Shown one piece after another: positions 1 through 6,646 of a stretch of 12,290 bases of DNA (position 1 is the first letter of the stretch; each line of letters opens with the position of its first letter). A program made the translations under genes and the position numbers. Below the pieces are notes generated by a model. The model did no database searches. It worked only from the letters and a program-made list of their open reading frames with translations, and was not told the origin of the DNA. The DNA is from an uncultured Collinsella sp. (GTDB lineage: Bacteria > Actinomycetota > Coriobacteriia > Coriobacteriales > Coriobacteriaceae): the NCBI GenBank assembly GCA_902495945.1, contig CABUZD010000042.1, forward strand, positions 1 through 12,290, in the 5' to 3' direction.

Positions 1-452
1 ATCTCGCCTGCGCACTTGGGGCAGGTAGCATCGGCAGCGGTGCCGGTGTAACCGCAGGCGCGGCAGGTGCGACGCGAAGACAGACGATCGATGATGACCT
101 CGGGGGCCACATCGACCAGAAGGGCGCAGTCGATCTCGCGACCCATGGCGGAGAGCTCGGAATCAAGCGTCACAGCCTGGGCGGTGTTGCGCGGGAAGCC
201 GTCGAGGATGAAGCCCTGCTGGGCGTCATCGGCGGCAAGGCGCTCCTTGACAAGGTCGATCACGAGCTGGTCGGGGACGAGCTCGCCAGCATCCATGTAC
301 TTCTTAGCCTGAATACCAAGCTCGGTGCCACCCTTGACGGCAGCACGCAGCAGGTCGCCCGTGGAAATGTGGGCGACGCCAAACTCGGCGACGAGCTCCT
401 GTGCGACGGTGCCCTTACCGGCACCCGGAGCTCCGAGCAATACGAGGTTCAT
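1..452 (-). CDS. adk: Adenylate kinase (C-terminus cut by window edge)
   Basis: Adenylate kinase interconverts ATP + AMP and 2 ADP in the cytoplasm. The first 150 residues are present; the 3' end lies beyond base 1. The start reads MNLVLLGAPGAGKGT, so the P-loop is at residues 7-15. The AMP-site motifs STGDLLR (30-36) and DGFPRN (84-89) follow. The LID carries four cysteines (C130, C133, C144, C147), the zinc-binding form common in Gram-positive bacteria. The start is the ATG at 450-452, with a GAGGAGG ribosome site in the 18-base gap after secY. The secY-adk order is the classic tail of the spc operon, so adk is probably co-transcribed with the ribosomal genes. Nothing looks abnormal apart from the truncation by the window. 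Confidence 0.97.
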   Translation of the reverse strand, partial: MNLVLLGAPGAGKGTVAQELVAEFGVAHISTGDLLRAAVKGGTELGIQAKKYMDAGELVPDQLVIDLVKERLAADDAQQGFILDGFPRNTAQAVTLDSELSAMGREIDCALLVDVAPEVIIDRLSSRRTCRACGYTGTAADATCPKCAGE

Positions 453-470
453 GAGCAATCCTCCTCTAGC

Positions 471-1757
471 CTATTTAAAGAATCCATCGTAATCATACAT
501 CTTGATCTGGCCTTCGAGCTTATCGACCGTGTCGAGCACGACGCCGACCATGATGAGGATGGACGTGCCACCAAAAGCCTGGATCAGATGGTTACCCGTG
601 AAGGAGAAGATGATCGAAGGCACGATGGCGATGAGCGCCAAAAAGACAGCGCTGGGAAGCGTGATCTTGTTGAGCGCGTTCTTGATGTAGGCCGCGGTAG
701 CCCTACCCGGACGCACGCCCGGAATAAAGCCGCCCTGTTTCTTAAGGTTGTCGGCCGTGTCATCGGGGTTGAACACCATAGAGGTGTAGAAGTACGCGAA
801 AAACACGATGAGGACAACATTAAGCACCCAGTTGAGCCAACCGGTCGAAAGCGCAGAGGCAACTGCCTGAATCCAGCCGATGCCGGGGAAGAACACGGCA
901 ATCTGAGCCGGGAAGTACAGCAGCGCCGAAGCGAAGATGATCGGCACGACACCCGCTGTGTTGACCTTGTTTGGCAGGTAGGTGGTCTGGCCACCCATCA
1001 TGCGACGGCCCACGACGCGCTTAGCGTAGGAGACCGGGATGCGGCGCTGGCCGCGCTCAAGGAAAACAATCAGCGGGATAACCAGCAGGATGATGGCACA
1101 GATGATCACCATGGTGATGATGCCACCGGCATTGCCCTCGGTGCTGGAGAAGATAGCCTGCGGAAGGCCGGCCATGATGTTCGCGAAGATGATCAGCGAC
1201 ATGCCATTGCCGATACCGCGCTGGGTGATGAGCTCACCAATCCACATGATCAGCATGGCGCCCGCGGTGAGCGTACCGACGATCATGAGGTCGAAGATGA
1301 TCTCGGGAGCGCCGGCGCCATTAAAGCTGATGCCGAAGCTCTTAAAGAGGAAGAGGTAACCCACGGAGTTGAGGATTGCCAGAGCCAGGGTGAGGTAACG
1401 CGAATACTGCGTAATCTTGGTCTGACCGACCTCGCCCTCGCGGGCAAGCTCATGCAGGGAAGGCACGACGGCCTGGAGCATCTGGAGGATGATCGAGCTG
1501 GTGATGTAAGGCATGATGCCCAGCGAAAACACCGAAACATAGCTCAAAGCGCCGCCAGAGAAAAGATTCAGGAGGGCCATAGCACCTGCGGCGACCGAAT
1601 TGTTATCGGTCGAGAAAAGGCCCAGCATCCCCTGGAAGGGAATGCCGGGCACAGGAACGTGCGCACCAATGCGGTACACGACGAGCATAGCTATGGTAAA
1701 AAGAATCTTTTCGCGCAATTCTTTGATGCGGAAAGCATTCTTAAGACCATTTAGCAC
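471..1757 (-). CDS. secY: Preprotein translocase subunit SecY
   Basis: SecY is the channel-forming membrane subunit of the Sec translocon (SecYEG), which exports unfolded proteins and inserts membrane proteins. At 428 residues it has the normal length. The N-terminal MLNGLKNAFRIKELREKIL leads into the first membrane segment, followed by the plug region (HVPVPGIPFQG). Many hydrophobic segments follow, as does a cytoplasmic loop with ERGQRRIPVSYAKR (about 234-247), a SecY hallmark for ribosome and SecA contact. The start is GTG at 1755-1757: it gives the family N-terminus, and a nearby ATG at 1748-1750 is in another frame. The start overlaps the rplO stop by 7 bases, so translation is probably coupled; an AAAGG lies about 10 bases upstream. 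Identity is certain; the start is very likely. Confidence 0.98.
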   Translation of the reverse strand: MLNGLKNAFRIKELREKILFTIAMLVVYRIGAHVPVPGIPFQGMLGLFSTDNNSVAAGAMALLNLFSGGALSYVSVFSLGIMPYITSSIILQMLQAVVPSLHELAREGEVGQTKITQYSRYLTLALAILNSVGYLFLFKSFGISFNGAGAPEIIFDLMIVGTLTAGAMLIMWIGELITQRGIGNGMSLIIFANIMAGLPQAIFSSTEGNAGGIITMVIICAIILLVIPLIVFLERGQRRIPVSYAKRVVGRRMMGGQTTYLPNKVNTAGVVPIIFASALLYFPAQIAVFFPGIGWIQAVASALSTGWLNWVLNVVLIVFFAYFYTSMVFNPDDTADNLKKQGGFIPGVRPGRATAAYIKNALNKITLPSAVFLALIAIVPSIIFSFTGNHLIQAFGGTSILIMVGVVLDTVDKLEGQIKMYDYDGFFK

Positions 1758-2200
1758 GGCAGCTCGACCTTTCCGCCGGCGGCCTCGATCTTGGCCTGCG
1801 CAGAAGCGCTGACCTTGTCGACCTTGACCGTGAACTTCTTGGTGAGCTCACCATTGCCGAGCACCTTGACGGGCTCGAACTCGCTCTTGGTGATGCGAGC
1901 GGCCTTAAGAGCGGCACCGTCGATCACAGCGCCGTCCTCGAACTTGCGCTCGAGACGCTCAACGTTAACAGCGGTGTACTCGATACGACGGGGGTTGCGG
2001 AAGCCCGGAAGCTTGGGCAGGCGCATAGCCAGCGGAGTCTGGCCACCCTCGAAGCCGGCACCCTTGGTGCCGCCAGAGCGGGAACCCTGGCCCTTCTGAC
2101 CGCGACCAGAAGTGGTGCCGTGACCCGAAGAATTGCCACGGCCGACGCGCTTGCGGTTCTTGGTGGAACCGGGCGCGGGAGTAAGATCGTGAAGCTGCAT
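1751..2200 (-). CDS. rplO: 50S ribosomal protein L15
   Basis: L15 binds 23S rRNA late in assembly of the large subunit. The 149-residue protein begins MQLHDLTPAPGSTKNRKRVG, followed by the long basic Gly-rich extension of L15 (GRGNSSGHGTTSGRGQKGQG, about 21-40) and the FEGGQTPLAMRLPKLPGF segment (about 50-67). A globular C-terminal domain ends at residue 149. The ATG has a GAGGAGT ribosome site that overlaps the end of rpmD, leaving a gap of only 3 bases. The stop lies inside the start region of secY. The order rpmD-rplO-secY is the standard spc operon order. Confidence 0.98.
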   Translation of the reverse strand: MQLHDLTPAPGSTKNRKRVGRGNSSGHGTTSGRGQKGQGSRSGGTKGAGFEGGQTPLAMRLPKLPGFRNPRRIEYTAVNVERLERKFEDGAVIDGAALKAARITKSEFEPVKVLGNGELTKKFTVKVDKVSASAQAKIEAAGGKVELPC

Positions 2201-2203
2201 TTG

Positions 2204-2386
2204 CTACTCCTCTACAATCTCGACAAGGTGCTTGACCTTGAAGATCATGCCGCGGACGGACTCGTTGTCAGCAATCTCGCGAACCTCGCGGATCCTGTGG
2301 AGACCGAGGGCACGGACAGTACGGACCTGGTCCTGCTTGCAACCGTTGGTGCTGCGGACCTGCTTGATCTTGATGGTGTCAGCCAT
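2204..2386 (-). CDS. rpmD: 50S ribosomal protein L30
   Basis: L30 is a small (60-residue) protein on the large-subunit surface. The sequence contains the family core IKQVRSTNGCKQDQVRTVRALGL at about 6-28, then the V-x-D/E-N-x-x-x-RGMIFKVKHLV tail. The ATG start at 2384-2386 follows a GGAG site. The start lies 2 bases after the rpsE stop, which suggests coupled translation. The length and the place between rpsE and rplO are both typical. Confidence 0.97.
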   Translation of the reverse strand: MADTIKIKQVRSTNGCKQDQVRTVRALGLHRIREVREIADNESVRGMIFKVKHLVEIVEE

Positions 2387-2388
2387 GC

Positions 2389-2913
2389 TTAGTTCTCCTT
2401 ACCGACGAACATCTCGGAGACCGTCAGGCCACGGCGAGCCGCGACGTCCTCAGGGCTGGAGAGCTCCTTGAGGCCCTCGACGGCAGCCTTGATGATGTTG
2501 AGGCCGTTGTCGGTACCGAGGGACTTGGACAGGACGTTCTTGATGCCAGCAAGCTCGAAGAGGGGACGCACAGCGCCGCCGGCGATAACGCCGGTACCCT
2601 CGACAGCGGGCTTGATGATGATGCGGCCGGCACCAAAGTGACCGAGAACCTCGTGCGGAATGGTGCCCTGATCGGTCACCGGCACGTGGAACATGTTCTT
2701 CTTGGCATCGAGAGACGCCTTGGAGATGGCCATGGGCACCTCAGCGGACTTGCCCATGCCAACGCCGACGTTGCCCTTGCCGTCGCCAACGACGACGAGA
2801 GCGACGAGGCTCATGCGACGACCGCCCTTGACGGTCTTCGACACGCGGTTGATGTAAACGACGCGCTCCTCGAACTCGGAGGCCTCGCGCTGCTGCTTCT
2901 GATTACGAGCCAT
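2389..2913 (-). CDS. rpsE: 30S ribosomal protein S5
   Basis: S5 helps form the mRNA entry tunnel of the small subunit and affects decoding accuracy. The 174-residue protein has the N-terminal double-stranded-RNA-binding domain (EERVVYINRVSKTVKGGRR, about 16-34, then ALVVVGDGKGNVGVGMGKS). The C-terminal domain includes GTGVIAGGAVRPLFELAGI and the highly conserved KNVLSKSLG. The start is ATG with a strong AGGAGG site 11 bases upstream, in the 14-base gap after rplR. Nothing unusual was seen. Confidence 0.98.
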   Translation of the reverse strand: MARNQKQQREASEFEERVVYINRVSKTVKGGRRMSLVALVVVGDGKGNVGVGMGKSAEVPMAISKASLDAKKNMFHVPVTDQGTIPHEVLGHFGAGRIIIKPAVEGTGVIAGGAVRPLFELAGIKNVLSKSLGTDNGLNIIKAAVEGLKELSSPEDVAARRGLTVSEMFVGKEN

Positions 2914-2927
2914 GTGCTACATACCTC

Positions 2928-3296
2928 CTAGAACTCGAGACCGGCGGCACGAGCACCGTCGGCGAGGGCCTTGACGCGGCCATGGTAGATACGGCCACCG
3001 CGATCGAAGGCGACCTTGGTGATGCCGGCCTCGATGGCGCGCTTGCCAACGAGCTGACCGACCTTCTCCGCAGCCTCCTTGTTCGAGGTGTGGGTGCCCT
3101 TGAACTCGGCCTCGAGGGTCGAGGCAGAGACGAGCGTCAGGCTGGAGCCCTTGCTGTCGTCGATGATCTGGGCATAGATGTTGGCGTTAGTACGGGTCAC
3201 GCGAAGACGCGGACGCTCGGAGGTACCCGAGACCTTGCCGCGAACACGACGCTGACGACGCTTGAGGCCTTCCAGCTTCGCCTTATGCTTGTTCAT
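2928..3296 (-). CDS. rplR: 50S ribosomal protein L18
   Basis: L18 binds 5S rRNA together with L5 and joins it to the large subunit. The 122-residue protein shows the basic N-terminus (KLEGLKRRQRRVRGKVSGT), then ERPRLRVTRTNANIYAQIIDD (about 27-47). It ends with the C-terminal FDRGGRIYHGRVKALADGAR motif and the family ending (R)AAGLEF. An AGGAG site precedes the ATG by 7 bases. The 75-base gap upstream holds a strong hairpin, listed separately. Confidence 0.98.
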   Translation of the reverse strand: MNKHKAKLEGLKRRQRRVRGKVSGTSERPRLRVTRTNANIYAQIIDDSKGSSLTLVSASTLEAEFKGTHTSNKEAAEKVGQLVGKRAIEAGITKVAFDRGGRIYHGRVKALADGARAAGLEF

Positions 3297-3324
3297 ACGT
3301 AAACTCCTAAAAAGGTTGATCTTG

Positions 3325-3346
3325 CCAGCACCTGACGGGGTGCTGG
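3325..3346 (-). other. Perfect 8-bp hairpin between rplF and rplR
   Basis: CCAGCACC (3325-3332) and GGTGCTGG (3339-3346) are exact inverted repeats with a 6-base loop. In the mRNA the hairpin lies 25 bases after the rplF stop and 28 bases before the rplR start. The only T-run on that strand (5 T) begins about 11 bases after the stem, so it does not have the layout of an intrinsic terminator. It could stabilise or process the mRNA, or cause partial attenuation. That role is inferred from structure alone. Confidence 0.5.
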
Positions 3347-3371
3347 TCTTATGCGAGTGAGTCGGTTACGA

Positions 3372-3908
3372 CTACTTGGCGGCCTTACCCAGCTTGCGGC
3401 GGATGTGCTCGCCAACGTAGTGGATACCCTTGCCCTTGTAAGGCTCGGGAGGACGATGGCCGCGGATCTCAGCGGCGATCTGACCGACCTGCTGCTTGTT
3501 GATACCCTTGACGTTCACGTGGGTGTTGTCGGGAACCTCGAAGGTGATGCCCTCGGGAGCCTCGACGATCACGGGGTGCGAGAAGCCCAGGGAGAACTCG
3601 AGGTTCTTGCCCTTCTGCTGCACGCGGTAACCGACGCCGGCGAGCTCGAGCTTCTTCTCGAAGCCCTCGGAAACGCCAACAACCATGTTGTGGATGAGGG
3701 CACGGGTGAGGCCGTGGCGGGCACGGGTCTCACGCTCGTCGTCGGGACGGGAAACGGTGAGGACGTTGTCCTCGACGTTGATAGCGAGCTTCTCAAAGAC
3801 ATCGAGCTCGAGCTGGCCCTTGGGGCCCTTGACGACAACGTTGTTGCCGTTGACTGCCACTTCGACTCCGGCGGGAATCTGGACAGGCTTATTACCGATA
3901 CGAGACAC
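3372..3908 (-). CDS. rplF: 50S ribosomal protein L6
   Basis: L6 sits near the factor-binding site of the large subunit and contacts 23S rRNA helix 97. The 178-residue length is normal, with two similar L6 folds. The N-terminus is MSRIGNKPVQIPAGVEV, and the C-terminal signature is PEPYKGKGIHYVGEHIRRKLGKAAK (about 154-178). The start is GTG at 3906-3908, chosen because it gives the universal MSRIG start and has an AAAGGAG site 8 bases upstream. The gap to rpsH is 33 bases with no evident structure. Confidence 0.98.
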   Translation of the reverse strand: MSRIGNKPVQIPAGVEVAVNGNNVVVKGPKGQLELDVFEKLAINVEDNVLTVSRPDDERETRARHGLTRALIHNMVVGVSEGFEKKLELAGVGYRVQQKGKNLEFSLGFSHPVIVEAPEGITFEVPDNTHVNVKGINKQQVGQIAAEIRGHRPPEPYKGKGIHYVGEHIRRKLGKAAK

Positions 3909-3941
3909 GGTGATCTCCTTTCCTTCTACCTACCGAGCGAA

Positions 3942-4340
3942 TTACCAGACGTAAGCGATGATCTCGCCGCCGACGTTGTGCTTGCGAGCATCGCGGTCGG
4001 TCATAACGCCATGGCTGGTGGAAATAATGGCGGTACCAAGGCCACCGCGGACGCGGGGCATGTCGGCAACGCCGGTGTACTTACGCAGGCCCGGCTTGGA
4101 AATGCGGCGGATGCCGTTGATGACCTTAGCCTTCTTGGGACCATACTTAAGCGTGATGTGCAGAGTCTTCTGGGGAACGGTGTCCTCGACATCGTAGCCC
4201 TCGATGTAGCCCTCCTCGTGCAGAACACGAGCGATCTCGACGAGCTTCTTGCTGCTCGGCATGGAGACCGTGGCCTTGTTCACAGAGTTAGCGTTACGGA
4301 TGCGCGTAAGCATATCTGCGATCGGGTCTGTAAGGTTCAT
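3942..4340 (-). CDS. rpsH: 30S ribosomal protein S8
   Basis: S8 is a primary 16S rRNA binder and organises the central domain. In E. coli it also represses the spc operon by binding mRNA near the rplE start. The 132-residue protein begins MNLTDPIADMLTRIRNAN and shows MPSSKKLVEIARVL, RISKPGLRKY, and the C-terminal STSHGVMTDRDARKHNVGGE with its conserved Ser-Thr-Ser-x-Gly rRNA contact. The ATG has a GAAGGAG site. A long upstream gap of 119 bases contains a hairpin, listed separately. Confidence 0.98.
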   Translation of the reverse strand: MNLTDPIADMLTRIRNANSVNKATVSMPSSKKLVEIARVLHEEGYIEGYDVEDTVPQKTLHITLKYGPKKAKVINGIRRISKPGLRKYTGVADMPRVRGGLGTAIISTSHGVMTDRDARKHNVGGEIIAYVW

Positions 4341-4381
4341 ACAGATTCTCCTTCGTTCTTGATGAACACGTGCTCTTGGTT

Positions 4382-4404
4382 CTTCGCCGCCCTTAACGGC
4401 AAAG
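4382..4404 (-). other. 8-bp hairpin between rpsN and rpsH
   Basis: On the plus strand CTTCGCCG (4382-4389) faces CGGCAAAG (4397-4404) across a 7-base loop. In the minus-strand mRNA all 8 pairs form, one as a G-U wobble. There is no T-run after it in the direction of transcription. On the plus strand the stem is followed closely by five T, which would look like a terminator for antisense transcription. The function is unknown; this is structure only. Confidence 0.4.
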
Positions 4405-4459
4405 CCTTTTTAGCGCGTTTTCCCTGTTCCAAACTGATGCTTGAAACGCTGGTAGTGAC

Positions 4460-4645
4460 TTACCAGCTGGCCTTCTTAACGCCGGGAAGCTCGCCCTTGA
4501 GTGCAAGCTCGCGGAAGCAGACACGGCACAGGCCGAACTTGCGGTACACAGAGTGCGGACGGCCGCAGCGCTGGCAGCGCGTGTACTCACGAGTAGAGAA
4601 CTTCTGCTTGCGATTGCACTTGACGATCATCGATGTCTTAGCCAC
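4460..4645 (-). CDS. rpsN: 30S ribosomal protein S14, type Z (zinc-ribbon form)
   Basis: S14 assembles late into the head of the small subunit. At 61 residues this is the short zinc form, with two CxxC pairs at C24/C27 and C40/C43, the motif GRPHSVYRKFGLCRVCFRE (28-46) and the usual KKASW ending. This form is standard in the spc operon of Gram-positive bacteria. The start is GTG at 4643-4645 with a GAGGAGG site; it gives the family start MAKTSMIVK. The flanking gaps of 79 bases (to rplE) and 119 bases (to rpsH) are unusually long for this operon, and both hold hairpins. Confidence 0.97.
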   Translation of the reverse strand: MAKTSMIVKCNRKQKFSTREYTRCQRCGRPHSVYRKFGLCRVCFRELALKGELPGVKKASW

Positions 4646-4679
4646 TTATATCCTCCTCACATAGAGTATTGTTCGCCCC

Positions 4680-4709
4680 AAGCGCCGCCCCCTTGTGGGA
4701 ACGGCGCTT
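4680..4709 (-). other. Two-tier hairpin between rplE and rpsN
   Basis: AAGCGCCG (4680-4687) and CGGCGCTT (4702-4709) are exact inverted repeats of 8 bases. Inside the loop a CCC and a GGG can also pair, extending the stem. In the mRNA the hairpin falls 15 bases after the rplE stop. No T-run follows, so it is not a typical intrinsic terminator. It may set the relative expression of rplE and the downstream genes; this is inferred. Confidence 0.5.
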
Positions 4710-4724
4710 ATAGGGCAGGTGAAC

Positions 4725-5282
4725 CTATTTCTTGAACGGGAAACCGAAGGCGTCCAGGAGGGCCTTGGCCTCCTCATCGGTGTTGGCGGTGGTCACGAAA
4801 GTGATGTCCATACCACGCTGGTGATCGACGGAGTCAAAGTCGATCTCGGGGAAGATGAGCTGCTCGGTGACGCCCATGGAGAAGTTACCACGGCCGTCGA
4901 AGCTCTTGGCGGAGATGCCGCGGAAGTCGCGGATACGGGGGATCGCGACGGAGGTCAGACGATCGAAGAACTCCCACATACGGTCGCCACGCAGGGTAAC
5001 CTTGCAGCCGATCGGCATACCAGCGCGCAGGCGGAAGGTAGCGATGGACTTGCGGGCACGGGTGATCATCGGCTGCTGGCCGGTGATGGCGCGCAGGTCG
5101 CGCACGGCACCGTCGATGGCCTTGGAATCGGTAGCGGCCTCGCCGACACCCATGTTCACGACGATCTTCTCAAACTTGGGGATCATCATGACGTTCTCGT
5201 ACTGGAACTTGTCCTGAAGCTGCTGCTTGACCTCGTTGTTGTACTTGGTCTTCAGACGCGGCACATACTTCTCTTCTGCCAT
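4725..5282 (-). CDS. rplE: 50S ribosomal protein L5
   Basis: L5 carries 5S rRNA into the large subunit and contacts P-site tRNA. The 185-residue protein has the normal length and motifs: PRLKTKYNNEV near the start, MMIPKFEKIVVNMGVGEA (about 31-48), ITGQQPMITRARKSIATFRLR, and a C-terminal MGVTEQLIFPEIDFD followed by RGMDITFVTTA. The ATG at 5280-5282 has an AAGGAG site. In most bacteria rplN-rplX directly precede it. Here it is the first gene of the visible unit and follows a 311-base gap with a possible promoter and structured leader. Confidence 0.98.
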   Translation of the reverse strand: MAEEKYVPRLKTKYNNEVKQQLQDKFQYENVMMIPKFEKIVVNMGVGEAATDSKAIDGAVRDLRAITGQQPMITRARKSIATFRLRAGMPIGCKVTLRGDRMWEFFDRLTSVAIPRIRDFRGISAKSFDGRGNFSMGVTEQLIFPEIDFDSVDHQRGMDITFVTTANTDEEAKALLDAFGFPFKK

Positions 5283-5509
5283 TGTTCACTCCTTCTTGGG
5301 GTTTTAAGCACGGGGCGTGGCCACGATGGGTTGTCCTCGTGCCTCCTGGCTGCATCCGCGCCGCTCATGGCATTTCGCGGTTTGGACTCGACGCAGCAGG
5401 AGCCGACAAAACAATCGGTACTATACGCGCATCGGGGGCGTATTTCCAGAAAAACCTCGTCTGCCTGCACAACTCCACAACTCCCCCGCACAAATGGGTC
5501 CCAAAAAGC
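5283..5509 (-). promoter_or_regulatory. rplE: Candidate structured leader of the rplE operon
   Basis: This non-coding stretch precedes rplE. On the minus strand an outer stem pairs 5393-5402 with 5343-5353 (10 pairs, one bulged base). Inside it CCGCG (5356-5360) faces CGCGG (5376-5380). Nearer the gene two alternative stems compete for one segment: 5337-5341 with 5322-5326, or 5335-5342 with 5308-5315 (one mismatch). The first stem would begin about 10 bases after the start of transcription predicted from the candidate promoter. In E. coli S8 represses this operon at the rplE start, so a protein-binding leader is plausible. No match to a known riboswitch was recognised. Confidence 0.35.
5420..5448 (-). 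promoter_or_regulatory. Candidate sigma-70-type promoter for rplE
   Basis: On the minus strand TGGAAA (5443-5448) and TATAGT (5420-5425) are separated by exactly 17 bases. They match the -35 box in 4 of 6 positions and the -10 box in 5 of 6. Transcription would begin near 5413, leaving a leader of about 130 bases before rplE. It lies downstream of the palindrome and T-run that probably end xdhC transcription, so the ribosomal genes would need their own promoter here. This is a pattern match only. Confidence 0.4.
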
Positions 5510-5576
5510 AGTTGCGGTGAAATAGGGACTGTTGGGCGGCCTAACAGGCTTAAACAATCCGTATTTCACCGCAACT
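5503..5576 (-). terminator. Probable intrinsic terminator of the yqeB-xdhC unit (palindrome copy 1 plus T-run)
   Basis: The first palindrome starts 17 bases after the xdhC stop. In the minus-strand RNA its long stem (about 24 pairs) ends with CAACTGC followed by five T (5503-5507). That is the layout of an intrinsic terminator, although the stem is much longer than usual. It would insulate the ribosomal operon from the upstream cluster. Confidence 0.6.
5510..5576. repeat. Long dispersed palindrome, copy 1
   Basis: The left arm 5510-5533 (begins AGTTGCGGTGAAATA) is the inverted complement of the right arm 5553-5576 (ends TATTTCACCGCAACT), with two imperfect positions in 24 bases. One of these becomes a G-U wobble in minus-strand RNA. 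The 19-base centre contains a second small inverted repeat, GCCT-AAC-AGGC (5539-5549). The arms match those of copy 2 at 8294-8362 almost base for base while the loops differ. No flanking direct duplication or transposase was seen. It resembles a REP/BIME-like intergenic repeat; membership of a named family is not established. Confidence 0.9.
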
Positions 5577-5593
5577 TATTGGTGAGGATGCGA

Positions 5594-6637
5594 CTAGCGC
5601 TTGCGGGGGACGAGTTTGGTGCGGCGCAGGTGAATCATCTCGGCGGCGATGGAGATGGCAATCTCTTCGGGATCCTCGGCCTGAATGGCAACGCCGATCG
5701 GAAGGTGCAGCTCGTCGATCTGGTCCTGCGTAAAGCCTTCCTGCTCCAAGCGGGCGCGCACAAAGGCCGTCTTGCGACGCGAGCCCAGGCAACCCAGATA
5801 GGCGGGTTTGGCGCGCATGGCCTGAATCACCACGTCGATATCGGACTTGTGACCCGCCGTGGCGACGACCACCAGGTCGCGCGGCCCGATGGGGCACTGC
5901 TTACTCAGGTTCTTGTAGTCGACCAAGCGACGATCGTAGACACCGGGCACCCATTCGGGCGTCAACGTGCTGGGGCGGTCGTCGCACGCCACGACGGCAA
6001 AGCCCGCCGCCGTGAGCACCCGCGCCGTCGCGGCGCCCACGTGGCCGCAGCCAAAGATATAGGTCAGGCCCTCGGGGCAGAGCGTCTCGATGTGCGCCGC
6101 GGGAATCTCAGAGGCCGCGTTGGTGTAGGTGACCTTACTCCCCTCCTCCACCAGCGAAAGCTCGGGGCAGCCGGCAATGGTATGGCACGATGCCTCGCCA
6201 TGGTACTCGGCCGCATCGCCCTCGAGGGCCTGGATGACAAACGGTTCAAAGTCGATGACGAAGTCGCCGATGCGTCGATACGCCAAGACGTCGGCAACCG
6301 ACTGGAACAACGGTGCCTGGGTCGCATCCAGATGTAGGTAGCACAGGCAGATGGCTCCGCCGCAGATCATGCCGGTATCGGAGTTCTCGCCGCCCATGGT
6401 GTAGCGGACCAGACGCGACTGTCCCACGCTCAGGAGCTCGCGCGCCTCGTCCAGCGCAAAGAGCTCGATCTTGCCGCCGCCGATGGTGCCCGCCTGGCTA
6501 CCGTCGGCAAAGACGGCCATCCAGGCGCCCACGCCGCGCGGCGACGACCCCGCCGTGCCGGCTACGACCACGAGCTCGCACGTCTCGCCAGCACGCAGGG
6601 CGACAAGCGCCGCATTCACAACATCGAGCTTTTCCAT
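5594..6637 (-). CDS. xdhC: XdhC/CoxI family molybdenum-hydroxylase maturation protein
   Basis: XdhC proteins bind molybdenum cofactor and prepare it (sulfuration in xanthine dehydrogenase) before insertion into a hydroxylase. The 347-residue protein has the N-terminal XdhC domain with GSSPRGVGAWM (30-40), TIGGGKIE (51-58) and MICGGAICLCY (90-100). A C-terminal Rossmann domain follows, with FGCGHVGAATA (195-205), GCLGSRRK (282-289) and HLPIGVAI (311-318). The ATG has a GAAGG site overlapping the yqeB stop; the gap between the two genes is 9 bases, so they form an operon. Its setting among yqeB, yqeC and mocA suggests that it serves a selenium-dependent hydroxylase, possibly in handling the selenium ligand. 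The family is certain; the exact step is inferred. Confidence 0.92.
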   Translation of the reverse strand: MEKLDVVNAALVALRAGETCELVVVAGTAGSSPRGVGAWMAVFADGSQAGTIGGGKIELFALDEARELLSVGQSRLVRYTMGGENSDTGMICGGAICLCYLHLDATQAPLFQSVADVLAYRRIGDFVIDFEPFVIQALEGDAAEYHGEASCHTIAGCPELSLVEEGSKVTYTNAASEIPAAHIETLCPEGLTYIFGCGHVGAATARVLTAAGFAVVACDDRPSTLTPEWVPGVYDRRLVDYKNLSKQCPIGPRDLVVVATAGHKSDIDVVIQAMRAKPAYLGCLGSRRKTAFVRARLEQEGFTQDQIDELHLPIGVAIQAEDPEEIAISIAAEMIHLRRTKLVPRKR

Positions 6638-6646
6638 TACCGCCTT

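Noticed and set aside
369..1754. 461-codon open frame on the plus strand opposite secY
   Set aside because: It lies antisense to an unmistakable SecY, is full of charged low-complexity residues, and results from high GC at third codon positions.
4382..4416. Plus-strand intrinsic terminator in the rpsN/rpsH gap
   Set aside because: The stem and following T-run fit, but no plus-strand gene lies upstream that would need it; kept only as a hairpin.
5252..5569. 105-codon minus-strand frame covering the palindrome and the rplE start
   Set aside because: It is mostly a translation of the repeat arms and overlaps rplE in another frame; the repeat is better explained as a structure.
5282..6337. 351-codon plus-strand frame across the rplE leader, palindrome and xdhC
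   Set aside because: It crosses non-coding repeat sequence and runs antisense to XdhC; no ribosome site or domain.
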